Shown: piece after piece, positions 1-9,343 of the stretch
How the letters are laid out: every line of letters starts with the position of its first letter
Position numbering within the stretch: position 1 is the first letter of the stretch
NCBI RefSeq assembly: GCF_000952685.1
Contig: NZ_JYHV01000014.1
Coordinates: 248,001-312,000, forward strand
DNA: 64,000 nt
From: Stutzerimonas stutzeri
GTDB taxonomy: Bacteria; Pseudomonadota; Gammaproteobacteria; Pseudomonadales; Pseudomonadaceae
Reading direction: 5' to 3'
The notes under the pieces: generated by a model
Seen by the model: only the letters and a program-made list of their open reading frames with translations
Database searches by the model: none
What the model was told of the DNA's origin: nothing
Position numbers and translations under genes: made by a program

Positions 1-213
1 AACATGGGGCCGCAGCGGGTCCAGAGCATGCGTGCCGAGGCCCGGCGCCGAGGGCTCAATGCCGACCAGTGGTTTTTCCAGGTCGAGCGCGTTGCCATGG
101 AAACCATGGGTATGGGCGTAGTCAGCTACGTCAATGCAGTAAACAAGTACTACCTGACCTACACGCGGGAGCGTTACCTGCTCGAAGGCGGTCCGCAAAG
201 CGCTGCCAAATGA
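1..213 (+). CDS. mltF2: C-terminal end of a membrane-bound lytic transglycosylase (MltF2-like), 5' end outside window
   Basis: The reading frame is open from the first base and ends at TGA 211-213, so only the last 70 or so codons are present. The tail contains WFFQVERVAMETMG and SYVNAVNKYYLTYTRERY, a pattern typical of the end of the SLT/lysozyme-like domain of MltF-type enzymes, which cleave peptidoglycan glycan strands with 1,6-anhydro product formation. No catalytic residue lies in this fragment. In P. aeruginosa the second MltF paralogue sits next to the lipase foldase gene, as here; that synteny (from memory) is the main reason for the name. The stop is only four bases from the convergent lifO stop. 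Confidence 0.6.
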   Translation, partial: NMGPQRVQSMRAEARRRGLNADQWFFQVERVAMETMGMGVVSYVNAVNKYYLTYTRERYLLEGGPQSAAK

Positions 214-217
214 GCGT

Positions 218-1243
218 TTAGCTTTGCTTGATGACGAGTAGCTGCTCGACCGCCTCCAGGCGTTGGCGCTCGTTTTCGTCGAATCGTTCGGCGGCCAATC
301 GGGCGATCGCAGCGCGCTTATCCGCTTCGCCAAGCCCTCGGCTGCTTTCGATGCGGCTCTTTTCTTTTTGATAGGAGGAGAGTCGCCTTTGCCATTCTTG
401 CCTTTTGAGATCGAGCCGTTCCAGACGCGCGGTGGCGGCGTTGCCAACCAGCTGCTGACGCAGCCGACGTAGGTCCGCGGGCGTGGCTCCGCGCGCTTGC
501 AATGCACGTGTCTGCTCGCGTAATTCAGACTGCAATTGAATGACCATCGCGTCCTGCAGTTCGGGCGGTAGGCTGCTCTGCAGCCTGTCGATTGCGGCTC
601 CCTTGGCGGCGGCATCGAGAGTTGAGTCGCGACGAATCGCCAGCCTTTCCAGCGTGAAGCTGTCGGCCGTTTCGTCGAGTGCAAAAAACGCCTGATGGAC
701 CTCATCGTCGAATAATTGGGCGCGCAGCTGGCGAACCGCCTGCAGCCGCTCGCGCATGGCGTTCAGATCGGCCTGCCGCACATGATCCTGCTCCAGTAGC
801 AGCAGTTGGCGTTTGTAATCCAGATACTGTGCTAGCAACTGCAGCGCTTGACCTTCTCCGGGCTGGGGAAGTTGCGCTTCGATGTAATGTCGTAGACGCG
901 TGACGCTGGCCTCAAGGGGTTCTTCGCCAATCGAGGCCAGGAAATAATCGAAGACGCGTCGGATGTCATTCTCGATGATCAACCTGCCGGAGGCGTCCGT
1001 TCGTAGTTGCCCATCGACCTGGGTCCCCGCGAAGGAAGGAGGTAAGCGACGGATCGTTGCGACAGGCGAAGGCCGCGGATCCGGTAAACGGACCGATGTC
1101 TGGGTTGGAGCCGGCGATGGGGCGCGTACGGGCGCAACGCGCTGCGCCTGGTCCGGCTGTGTCTCGACCGGGTCCTGCCAATTGATCGCGACGCCGAGGG
1201 TCACAGTCACGGCCAGCAGGAGCAGGAGGGCGATTACTTTCAT
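218..1243 (-). CDS. lifO: Lipase-specific foldase (lipase secretion chaperone)
   Basis: A 341-residue protein with an N-terminal membrane anchor (hydrophobic residues about 4-19) followed by a proline-rich linker and a long, Arg/Glu/Gln-rich helical body, the architecture of Lif foldases that stay in the inner membrane and fold secreted lipase in the periplasm. The family signature is visible as RRVFDYFLASIGE around residue 90, matching the Rx1x2FDY(F/C)L motif needed for foldase activity. It lies 46 bp downstream of lipA in the same direction, the usual order, so the two are almost certainly cotranscribed and the foldase is specific for that lipase. Length matches the family (about 340). Confidence 0.93.
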   Translation of the reverse strand: MKVIALLLLLAVTVTLGVAINWQDPVETQPDQAQRVAPVRAPSPAPTQTSVRLPDPRPSPVATIRRLPPSFAGTQVDGQLRTDASGRLIIENDIRRVFDYFLASIGEEPLEASVTRLRHYIEAQLPQPGEGQALQLLAQYLDYKRQLLLLEQDHVRQADLNAMRERLQAVRQLRAQLFDDEVHQAFFALDETADSFTLERLAIRRDSTLDAAAKGAAIDRLQSSLPPELQDAMVIQLQSELREQTRALQARGATPADLRRLRQQLVGNAATARLERLDLKRQEWQRRLSSYQKEKSRIESSRGLGEADKRAAIARLAAERFDENERQRLEAVEQLLVIKQS

Positions 1244-1289
1244 CGAGACGCCTCGCTTCAGGGCCGGGGCCGATCGGCCCCGGCGAGTC

Positions 1290-2510
<1,221 letters not shown>

Positions 2511-2536
2511 TCATATTGGAACTCGCTGGTCACTGC

Positions 2537-3034
2537 TCACTGGTAATCGATAGCGACGATGTACCAAAGCTTGGCGCCGGTGGGTGTCTGAACGTGCACC
2601 TCGGCATCTAGTGGCTTGCCGATCAGGGCTCTGGCCAGTGGCGAATCGATGCTGATCAGCCCCTGCCGAAGGTCCAGTTCATCGGGGCCGACGATGCGAT
2701 AGCGGGCCTGTTCGCCGTTCTCGTCTTCAACCGTCACCCAAGCGCCGAAGTAGACTTTGCCCGGATCACTCGGTTTCTCACTGACGACCTTGAGCTTCTC
2801 CAGACGCTTGGTAAGAAAGCGCACTCGACTGTCTATTTCCCGCAGCATCTTCTTGCCGTAGGTGTATTCGGCGTTTTCCGAACGGTCGCCTTGCGCGGCC
2901 GCTTCGCTGACCGACTGGGTGACCTGCGGGCGCCTGACGTGCCAAAGCTCATGGAGTTCGGCGCGCAGCCGCGCTTCGCCCTCGGGAGTAATCAGAGGCG
3001 TACCGGCAGGGCGGGGAGGGCGATAGCGGCTCAT
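2537..3034 (-). CDS. greB: Transcription elongation factor GreB
   Basis: A 165-residue Gre factor that enters the RNA polymerase secondary channel and stimulates cleavage of backtracked transcripts. The N-terminal coiled coil (about 15-85) contains the tip motif [14 protein letters not shown] with its acidic Asp and Glu, followed by the C-terminal FKBP-like domain (about 90-165) ending in LWYIVAIDY. The opening [18 protein letters not shown] and the basic surface favour GreB over GreA. It is followed on the same strand, 500 bp away, by the lipase operon and preceded by the ABC permease gene, but the gaps suggest its own transcription unit. Confidence 0.92.
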   Translation of the reverse strand: MSRYRPPRPAGTPLITPEGEARLRAELHELWHVRRPQVTQSVSEAAAQGDRSENAEYTYGKKMLREIDSRVRFLTKRLEKLKVVSEKPSDPGKVYFGAWVTVEDENGEQARYRIVGPDELDLRQGLISIDSPLARALIGKPLDAEVHVQTPTGAKLWYIVAIDYQ

Positions 3035-3096
3035 GATGGCTCCGGGTCAGGCTGGAAAGTCGCACATTCTAAAAGGACTCACTGCTGTCCGCTGGC

Positions 3097-5598
3097 TCAG
3101 TTGTCTCGGAGCACATCGAGCGGACTGGCATTGAGCGCTCGGCGAGTGCCGATCACGCCGGCCGTACCGACTAGCAGCGCGCCGATCAGCGGCAGCAATA
3201 GCAGCCAGGGATGCGGATGCCAGCGTAGATCGAACACGAAGTGATAGAGCAGTGCGCTGACCAGCTCGCAGCCAAGGGCCGCGAGCAACCCGCTGGCAAC
3301 GCCGAGCACGCCGAACTCGGCACGTCTGGCTTTGAGCAACAGGCTGCGCTCGGCGCCCAATGCGCGCAGCAGGGCTCCCTGACGGATACGCTCGTCGAGC
3401 GTTGCCTGAAGCCCGGCGAGCAATACGGCCAAGCCTGCTGCCAGAACGAACATCAACACGTATTCCACTGCCAACGAGACCTGCGCAAGGATGCTGCGCA
3501 GCTGGCTGAGCAAGGCCTCGACCTGCAGTATCGTGGCGGAGGGAAAGTCGCGGGCCAATTGAACCAGTTCGCGGTCCTTGCCGCTGGGCAGATGAAAGCT
3601 GGTCATGAAGGTGGCCGGCATGTCTCGCAGCGTGTTGGGTTCGAAGATCATGTAGAAGTTCGGTTGGAAACTGTCCCAGTTCACTTCGCGCAGGCTTGTC
3701 ACCGTGACGTCGCGAGTCAGTCCGCCGACCGTGAAGCTGAGCCGATCGCCCAGCCCGATCTGAAGACTCTCGGCCAGCTCGGCTTCCACTGATACGCCGG
3801 GTAGATCGCCGCGCTCGTCCTCCCACCAGTGGCCGGCGGTCAGCTGGTTATCGGAAGGCAGGTCGCGTGCCCAGGTCAGGCTCAGGTCCCGGCGAATCGC
3901 CCGCTCACCCTGGCTGTCTTTGCTAACCAACTGGCGCACCGGCTCCCCATTGATAGCCACTAGCCGGCCCGGAACCACGGGATATAGCGGCGCAGCGTGA
4001 TCCGACAGCGCATCGATGCGCTCGGCGAACGCATCGCGATCCGTCGGCAGAATATTCAGTACGAAATGGTTAGGCGCGTCGTCCGGAAGCTGGTTCTGCC
4101 AGGTATCGAGAAGTTCGCCGCGCAACAGGGCGATCAACGCCATGGCAAGCAGTATCAGGCCAAAGGCCAAGGCTTGACCGGCTGCCGCCAACGGGTGACG
4201 GAGCAGCTGTCCGAGGCCAAGGCGCCATATCAGCGACGCGCCCGACAGTGAGCGCCGTAGTCCCTGCAGTGCCAGTAGCAGCAGTCCGCCAAGCAGGACG
4301 GTCGCTAGCAAGCCGCCGCCCAACAGGGCCAGTGTGATTTTCAAATCCAGGCTCAGGCGCCACATAATCAGGCCTAGGGCGATCACTGCTGCGCCGTACA
4401 CCAGCCAGGAGCTCGGCGGGACGGGGAGGATGTCGCGGCGTAGCACCCGGAGCGGCGGCACACGCCCCAATGCTGCCAGTGGCGGTAAGGCGAAACCGGC
4501 CAGTGCGACCAGCCCCGTGGCGATGCCTGCCAGCGCGGGCCAAAGGGTGGCGGGCGGTACTTCGCTGACCACCAGCTCGCGCAGCAGGAAAAACAACCCA
4601 TGCTGCGCGGTCCAGCCCAGCAAGGCGCCTGCCGCGCTGGCGGCCACGCCTAGATAGCCGAGCTGCAGCGTATAGAGCATCAGCGCCTCACGTCGTGACA
4701 GCCCCAAGCAGCGCAGCAGGGCGCTGGCATCGAAGCGGCGAGCGGCGAAACGTGCTGCCGAGAGCGCCACAGCGACACCCGCCAATAATACAGCCGCTAG
4801 GCTGGCCAGGTTCAGGTAGCGCTCGGCGCGCCCCAATGCGCCGCCAATCTGACGATTACCATCCTTGGCCGTCTCGATACGTTGATGCGGCTGCAACTCC
4901 GGTTTGACGGCCTCTTCGTATGCACGCAACTGCTCCGCCGGGCCACGCCAGAGCTCGCGGTAGCGCACGCGGCTACCCGGCTGCACGACGCCGGTGGCTT
5001 CGAGGTCGTCGAGATGCATCAATACATGTGGCGTCAGGCTGTAAAAATCGCCAACCCTATCGGGTTCGTAGGTCAGAACACGCGTCAGTTTGAGCTGTTT
5101 GTTGCCAACTTCGATGTGGTCGCCGATCTGCAGGTCGAGTGCGGCGAACAGGCGTGCTTCGGCCCAGGCTTCGCCGGGCTGAGGGCCTGGCCCGGGTTGT
5201 TCCGGTTGATAGGGCGCGGCTGCGCTGCGCAGTTCTCCGCGCAGCGGATAGCGATCGTCGGCTGCCTTGACGCTGGTCAGCTGCAGATTGTCATCGGTGG
5301 CGACGACGCTGGAGAATTCCACCACCCGAGCATGGTCGAGCTGAAGCCGAATGCCTGCTTCGATCTGTTCGGGCTCAGCGGGCGCGCTGCCGCGCAACAC
5401 GAGATCGGCTCCGAGGAATTCAGTGGCGCGCAGCAGCATGGCATCGTTCAGGCGGGCGCCGAAATAGCCGATGGCGGTGCTTGCCGCGACGGCAATCAGC
5501 AGCGCGAGGAACAGCACACGCAGCTCGCCGGCGCGTGCATCCCGCAATAGCTGGCGCAGTGCGAGAGCAGCCAGTCGGCTGGCAGGCACGCGCTTCAT
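3097..5598 (-). CDS. ybbP: FtsX-like ABC transporter permease (YbbP type)
   Basis: An 833-residue membrane protein with the layout of large FtsX-family permeases: one N-terminal transmembrane helix, a periplasmic domain (about 50-250), a block of helices in the middle (about 260-490, including two poorly charged pairs), a second periplasmic domain (about 500-700) and three C-terminal helices. Its start overlaps the stop of the ATPase gene by four bases (ATGA), so the two are translationally coupled and form one transporter. In E. coli the same trio ybbP-ybbA-tesA is conserved. Such exporters are of the MacB/LolCDE mechanotransmission type; the substrate is unknown, with lipid or envelope material a reasonable guess given the link to TesA. 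Confidence 0.85.
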   Translation of the reverse strand: MKRVPASRLAALALRQLLRDARAGELRVLFLALLIAVAASTAIGYFGARLNDAMLLRATEFLGADLVLRGSAPAEPEQIEAGIRLQLDHARVVEFSSVVATDDNLQLTSVKAADDRYPLRGELRSAAAPYQPEQPGPGPQPGEAWAEARLFAALDLQIGDHIEVGNKQLKLTRVLTYEPDRVGDFYSLTPHVLMHLDDLEATGVVQPGSRVRYRELWRGPAEQLRAYEEAVKPELQPHQRIETAKDGNRQIGGALGRAERYLNLASLAAVLLAGVAVALSAARFAARRFDASALLRCLGLSRREALMLYTLQLGYLGVAASAAGALLGWTAQHGLFFLLRELVVSEVPPATLWPALAGIATGLVALAGFALPPLAALGRVPPLRVLRRDILPVPPSSWLVYGAAVIALGLIMWRLSLDLKITLALLGGGLLATVLLGGLLLLALQGLRRSLSGASLIWRLGLGQLLRHPLAAAGQALAFGLILLAMALIALLRGELLDTWQNQLPDDAPNHFVLNILPTDRDAFAERIDALSDHAAPLYPVVPGRLVAINGEPVRQLVSKDSQGERAIRRDLSLTWARDLPSDNQLTAGHWWEDERGDLPGVSVEAELAESLQIGLGDRLSFTVGGLTRDVTVTSLREVNWDSFQPNFYMIFEPNTLRDMPATFMTSFHLPSGKDRELVQLARDFPSATILQVEALLSQLRSILAQVSLAVEYVLMFVLAAGLAVLLAGLQATLDERIRQGALLRALGAERSLLLKARRAEFGVLGVASGLLAALGCELVSALLYHFVFDLRWHPHPWLLLLPLIGALLVGTAGVIGTRRALNASPLDVLRDN

Positions 5599-6281
5599 CG
5601 AGTTTGCTCGTCGCGAAGCTGGCGCCCACCTTCCAGTCGCAGCAGGTGTTGGCAGCGCTTTGCCAGGCGCTCGTCATGGGTAACCAGCACGAGGGTAGTG
5701 CCGCGCTCACGGTTCAACTCGAACAGCAATTCGGTGATATTTGCCCCCGTGTGGCTATCGAGATTGCCGGTTGGCTCGTCGGCGAACAGCACCTCGGGCT
5801 CGGCGGCGAATGCGCGAGCAACCGCCACGCGCTGTTGCTCGCCGCCGGATAGTTGCCTGGGATAATGATGCAAACGAGCGTCCAGGCCGACGCGCCCGAG
5901 CAGTTCGGTGGCTTTCGCCTGCGCATCGCGGCGGCCATGCAGCTCGAGAGGCAGCATGACGTTCTCCAAGGCATTGAGGCTGTCGAGCAGCTGGAACGAT
6001 TGAAAAACGAAGCCGACATGCTCGGCGCGCACCCGGGCACGCTGATCTTCGTCCAACTCGCCGAGCAGATGGCCGGCTAGGTGCACTTCACCCGAACTGG
6101 GCAGATCCAGTCCGGCCAGCAGGCCGAGCAGGGTTGACTTGCCGGATCCAGAAGTCCCGATGATCGCCAGACTTTCCCCCTTGCTCAGGCTCAGGGACAC
6201 ATCGTCGAGTATCGCCAGCTCGCCTTCCGCGCTGGGTACCGCTTTGCTAAGGTTCCGGGCAGAGAGAATGCTGGCGCTCAT
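5595..6281 (-). CDS. ybbA: ABC transporter ATP-binding protein (YbbA type)
   Basis: A 228-residue ATPase of the LolD/MacB family. Walker A is GTSGSGKST (about 42-50), the signature is LSGGEQQRVAVARA (about 144-157), and Walker B is VLFADEPTGNLD followed by the H-loop VTHDE. Partner of the FtsX-like permease immediately downstream. Its ATG (bases 6279-6281 on the plus strand) shares a CATG palindrome with a plus-strand ATG, and the tesA start lies ten bases away, so its promoter must lie inside tesA. Confidence 0.93.
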   Translation of the reverse strand: MSASILSARNLSKAVPSAEGELAILDDVSLSLSKGESLAIIGTSGSGKSTLLGLLAGLDLPSSGEVHLAGHLLGELDEDQRARVRAEHVGFVFQSFQLLDSLNALENVMLPLELHGRRDAQAKATELLGRVGLDARLHHYPRQLSGGEQQRVAVARAFAAEPEVLFADEPTGNLDSHTGANITELLFELNRERGTTLVLVTHDERLAKRCQHLLRLEGGRQLRDEQTR

Positions 6282-6291
6282 GGAGATTCCG

Positions 6292-6897
6292 ATGCGAAAT
6301 TGGCTGAAAAGTGGGGTGCTGGTACTGCTGTGCTGGACCCAAGGAGCCTGGGCGGGAACGGTATTGGTGGTCGGGGATAGTATCAGCGCCGCTTTCGGGC
6401 TGGAAACCAGCCAAGGGTGGGTGCAGCTGCTTCAGCAACGCCTTGATACACAAGGGCAGGATCATCGGGTAGTGAACGCCTCGATCAGTGGCGACACCAG
6501 CGCCGGCGGGCTGGCTAGATTGCCCGCTCTGCTCGAAGAGCATAAACCCGAAGTGGTGATTCTGGAGCTTGGCGGCAACGATGGATTGCGCGGCCAGTCG
6601 CCTACCCAATTGAAGCAGAACCTTGCCGCCATGGTTGAGCGGTCGCGTCAGGCGGACGCCAAAGTGCTGCTGCTTGGCATGCGTTTGCCCCCCAATCTGG
6701 GGCAGCGGTACACAACGGCATTTGCCCAAGCGTTCGACTCGCTTGCCAAGGAGCAGTCGCTGCCTTACGTCCCGTTTTTTCTCGAAGGCGTCGGCGGGGT
6801 CGAAGGCATGATGCAGGCCGATCGCATCCATCCGGCAGCCGGCGCGCAGCGACGACTGTTGGATAACGTCTGGCCGGTGCTCGAACCCTTGCTTTGA
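6292..6897 (+). CDS. tesA: Periplasmic acyl-CoA thioesterase / arylesterase / lysophospholipase (SGNH)
   Basis: A 201-residue SGNH hydrolase that cleaves acyl thioesters and esters in the periplasm. A signal peptide (MRNWLK, hydrophobic core, GAWAG at about residue 21) precedes block I VVGDSISAAFGL with the nucleophilic Ser, block III ELGGNDGLRG with the oxyanion Asn, and block V DRIHP with the catalytic Asp and His. I chose ATG 6292 because GGAG at 6282-6285 is correctly spaced and the signal peptide then starts normally; ATG 6280 would add four residues. Divergent from ybbA with essentially no intergenic space; its promoter must lie within ybbA. Confidence 0.93.
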   Translation: MRNWLKSGVLVLLCWTQGAWAGTVLVVGDSISAAFGLETSQGWVQLLQQRLDTQGQDHRVVNASISGDTSAGGLARLPALLEEHKPEVVILELGGNDGLRGQSPTQLKQNLAAMVERSRQADAKVLLLGMRLPPNLGQRYTTAFAQAFDSLAKEQSLPYVPFFLEGVGGVEGMMQADRIHPAAGAQRRLLDNVWPVLEPLL

Positions 6898-6941
6898 GGC
6901 GTGCGCGCGGCTACTGTCGCGCCCCTCGATCGGAGCCTTCA

Positions 6942-7223
6942 ATGCCACGCCCAGCCTGGACTCTATTTGCCTATCGCCTCATCGTGCCGGACGAGCAGTT
7001 CGACCTGTTCGCTTGTCGCGAGAATCGTCTGCATCTGGCGCTGCGGCAACTGGAATTGAACGGACGGGTCGATCGCACGCTCTGCGGTGGTTTCCTACCG
7101 GCTCGACCGCACTGGCAGGATCTGGAGCGAGCGATGCTCAAGGATCGCCGGCTCTGCCCGGCCTGCCGCGATACGCTCAGTGCACAGCGCAAGGGCCTTC
7201 CGTCTGCCGCGAGTATCTGGTAG
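6942..7223 (+). CDS. Small cysteine-containing conserved hypothetical protein
   Basis: A 93-residue protein of unknown function. CGGAG at 6931-6935 precedes ATG 6942. It opens with PRPAWTLFAYRL and contains a single Cys in FACREN, one in TLCGGF and a CPACRD pair near the C-terminus, so a small metal- or redox-linked fold is possible; the residues before the CPAC pair are basic and helical. It follows tesA by 44 bp and precedes the L,D-transpeptidase by 70 bp, and a gene in the same place exists in P. aeruginosa between tesA and the transpeptidase (from memory). No signal peptide or membrane segment is visible. Confidence 0.7.
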   Translation: MPRPAWTLFAYRLIVPDEQFDLFACRENRLHLALRQLELNGRVDRTLCGGFLPARPHWQDLERAMLKDRRLCPACRDTLSAQRKGLPSAASIW

Positions 7224-7293
7224 CTCGGCGGCCGCTGTCGCTTCGAGTACAATCGCCAGCAACACGCCCACTTAATTACCAAGGAAATCCTGA

Positions 7294-8256
7294 ATGCTCT
7301 CGCGTGCGTCTGCAGTCACCTCCTGTGTGTCATTCGCTGCTTTGCTGTTGGCCGGCCAGTCCGCTGCGCTCGAGTTGCCGCTACCTCCGGAAGGCGAGGA
7401 CGTGGTTGGGCAGATCCAGGTGATCAAGGCCAAATACGAGGACACGTTCGCGGCGCTGGGCGAGACGCATGATCTGGGCTATCTGGAGCTCGTAGCGGCT
7501 AACCCAGGGGTGGATCCCTGGTTGCCTGGTGAAGGTACCGACATCATTCTGCCGACTCGCTACATCCTTCCGCCCGGGCCGCGCGAGGGGATTGTCATCA
7601 ACCTGGCGGAATACCGCTTGTATTACTATCCGAAAGGCGAAAACGTGGTGCATACCTTCCCCCTTGGAATCGGGCGTGAGGGGTGGGGTTCACCTGTCGG
7701 CAAAACTCATATCTCGGCGATGACGAACAATCCGGCTTGGTATCCGCCGCAGTCGATTCGGGACGAGCACGCGGCCGATGGCGATCCTCTGCCCAAGGTC
7801 GTGCCGCCAGGTCCGGATAACCCGCTTGGTCCGTACAAACTGAACCTGGCATTGCCGGGCTACCTCATCCACGGCTCGAATAAGAAGTTCGGCATTGGCA
7901 TGCGCGTCAGTCACGGTTGTTTCCGCATGCTGAACCACAACGTGCTGGAGCTGGCCGGATTGGTCAAGGTCGGAACGCCGGTGAGGATTATCGACGAGCC
8001 CTACAAGTTTGGCGTAAGCGAGGGCAAGATCTACCTGGAGGCGCATACGCCTCTGCAGGATGAGGACAAGCATATGACGCTTATGGACAAGCATGCAGTG
8101 GTAGTCAACACGCTGTTGAAGCGTGACGAAGCGGCCGGTGTGCTGCAGTTGGATTGGGAAATGGTGCGCGAAATCATCGCTGGCGAAGACGGTCTGCCGA
8201 TCCAGATCGCCGAACAGGGGCAAGCTCTGGCCAACCACGAAGAGTCGGTTTTCTGA
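7294..8256 (+). CDS. L,D-transpeptidase (ErfK/YbiS/YnhG family, YkuD domain)
   Basis: A 320-residue exported peptidoglycan enzyme. A signal peptide ends near QSAALE (about residue 27). The YkuD catalytic motif appears as HGSNKKFGIGMRVSHGCFRM, with the nucleophilic Cys in SHGC at about residue 208 and the upstream His. The region 45-95 with NPGVDPWLPGEGTDIILP resembles the LysM-like segment of ErfK/YbiS enzymes. These enzymes form 3-3 cross-links or attach a lysine-ended lipoprotein to meso-diaminopimelate; the lipoprotein gene oprI lies next door, convergent, which makes the anchoring role attractive (inference). A bidirectional terminator separates the two. Confidence 0.9.
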   Translation: MLSRASAVTSCVSFAALLLAGQSAALELPLPPEGEDVVGQIQVIKAKYEDTFAALGETHDLGYLELVAANPGVDPWLPGEGTDIILPTRYILPPGPREGIVINLAEYRLYYYPKGENVVHTFPLGIGREGWGSPVGKTHISAMTNNPAWYPPQSIRDEHAADGDPLPKVVPPGPDNPLGPYKLNLALPGYLIHGSNKKFGIGMRVSHGCFRMLNHNVLELAGLVKVGTPVRIIDEPYKFGVSEGKIYLEAHTPLQDEDKHMTLMDKHAVVVNTLLKRDEAAGVLQLDWEMVREIIAGEDGLPIQIAEQGQALANHEESVF

Positions 8257-8287
8257 AGATTTGACGAGCCGATTATCTGGCGCCCAC

Positions 8288-8321
8288 AAAAAAGCCGACC
8301 TGTTTGCAGGTCGGCTTTTTT
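8288..8321. terminator. Bidirectional rho-independent terminator between the L,D-transpeptidase gene and oprI
   Basis: Nine-base perfect stem GCCGACCTG/CAGGTCGGC (8294-8302, 8307-8315) with loop TTTG, six A before and six T after, so it works in both directions. It lies between two convergent stops. Confidence 0.92.
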
Positions 8322-8333
8322 ATCGCCTGAAGC

Positions 8334-8588
8334 TTACTTGCGGCTGGCGCGTTCCAGCATACGCAGTGCACGCTCGTTGGCTTCGTCAGCAGTTTGCTGA
8401 GCCTTCTGAGCAGCTTGCATAGCCTCGTCGGCCTTGCTGTACGCTTCGTCGGCACGAGCCTGAGCACGGGCAGCGGCGTCTTCGGTCGCGGTCAGACGGG
8501 CTTCGCTTTCCTTGGTCATGCTGTTGCTGCAACCAGTAGCCAGAACTGCGGCGAAAGCCAGAGCAGAAAATTTCAGAACGTTGTTCAT
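8334..8588 (-). CDS. oprI: Major outer-membrane murein lipoprotein OprI
   Basis: An 84-residue Lpp-like lipoprotein. ATG 8588 is preceded by AAGGGGA at proper spacing; the frame continues nine codons upstream but without a better start. The signal peptide ends in the lipobox LATGC with Cys20. The mature part is an alanine-rich coiled coil with heptad repeats ([19 protein letters not shown] and onward) and finishes in LERASRK; a C-terminal Lys is the residue through which E. coli Lpp is joined to peptidoglycan. One of the most abundant proteins of Pseudomonas. It forms trimers in the outer membrane and ties it to the wall. Confidence 0.95.
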   Translation of the reverse strand: MNNVLKFSALAFAAVLATGCSNSMTKESEARLTATEDAAARAQARADEAYSKADEAMQAAQKAQQTADEANERALRMLERASRK

Positions 8589-9003
8589 CGTGTTCCCCTT
8601 AAGGATGAAATCCATGGCAACTTCCGTTATGGAAAGTTGGCGCGCACATACTACCGATAAGTTGCGCTAAGTAAACTGAGGCAAGCAGTCGTTACCACAA
8701 TTTTTCTGCAAGCTCATCTTTTTCACGGCATCCGCAGGCCCGTTGATTGAAAAACAATCAGAGCCGGCCGCTGCACTCGTTACATGGACCGGTCGGGACG
8801 TTGAAAAGTTGCACTCGCCGAGCAATTCGGCGAGTGAGCGTTATATCGCTCAGCGCAGCCATGAAGCACTGCCAACTTATCAATTGAAGCCAAGTCTTAC
8901 ATGGCGGTAGCATGCGTCATCCAGCTAACAACAAGAATGGGGAATGTGCGGCCTCGCACACAGCTCCAAGTCGATAGGCAGGCAAGCCTGCAGAGGAGGC
9001 GAG
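8589..9003. other. Intergenic region between oprI and the GNAT gene
   Basis: About 415 bp without a convincing gene. The oprI side should hold a strong promoter; a possible minus-strand -35/-10 pair TTTACT and TAGTAT (16 bp apart) lies near 8650-8677, weakly supported. A ten-base perfect inverted repeat CACTCGCCGA/TCGGCGAGTG with loop GCAAT occupies 8812-8836 and lacks a T tract. The GNAT end has an AGAGGAGG ribosome-binding site at 8992-8999. Confidence 0.5.
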
Positions 9004-9294
9004 ATGACCGAGAAGCTAACCATCCATCATGATCGAACGGGTCGCCAGTTCGAGACGACCGTGGATGGCTATCGCGCCTATCTTGCTTATGTCGATTTAG
9101 GTAAACAGACGCTGGATATCTACCGGACCTTCGTGCCAGATGCGCTTCGTGGTCGCGGCGTTGCGGCTGTATTGGCTCAGCATGCGCTCGATTACGCGGC
9201 GCGCGAGGGCTACACCGTGATTCCGTCCTGTTCGTATGTGGAGTGGTACATAGAGCGGCAGGGCAGTTCGACGAACAGTATCGACAGCGAATAA
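9004..9294 (+). CDS. Small GNAT-family N-acetyltransferase (YjdJ-like)
   Basis: A 96-residue minimal GNAT domain. VDLGKQTLDIYRTFVPDALRGRGVAAVLAQHAL contains the acetyl-CoA pyrophosphate-binding loop R-G-R-G-V-A, and EGYTVIPSCSYVEWYIER is the typical end of the single-domain YjdJ type. An AGGAGG box at 8994-8999 fixes ATG 9004; an in-frame start further upstream has no ribosome-binding site. Substrate unknown. It ends at a terminator shared with the convergent DAHP synthase gene. Confidence 0.85.
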   Translation: MTEKLTIHHDRTGRQFETTVDGYRAYLAYVDLGKQTLDIYRTFVPDALRGRGVAAVLAQHALDYAAREGYTVIPSCSYVEWYIERQGSSTNSIDSE

Positions 9295-9296
9295 AA

Positions 9297-9323
9297 AAAC
9301 GCCGGCAAGCGGCGTTTCTTTTG
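9297..9323. terminator. Terminator between the GNAT gene and DAHP synthase gene
   Basis: Stem AAACGCCG/CGGCGTTT (9297-9304, 9310-9317) with loop GCAAG; seven A on the left and a T-rich TTTCTTTT on the right, so it can serve both convergent genes. Confidence 0.85.
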
Positions 9324-9343
9324 CTACAAGTCGCCGTGAGCCG

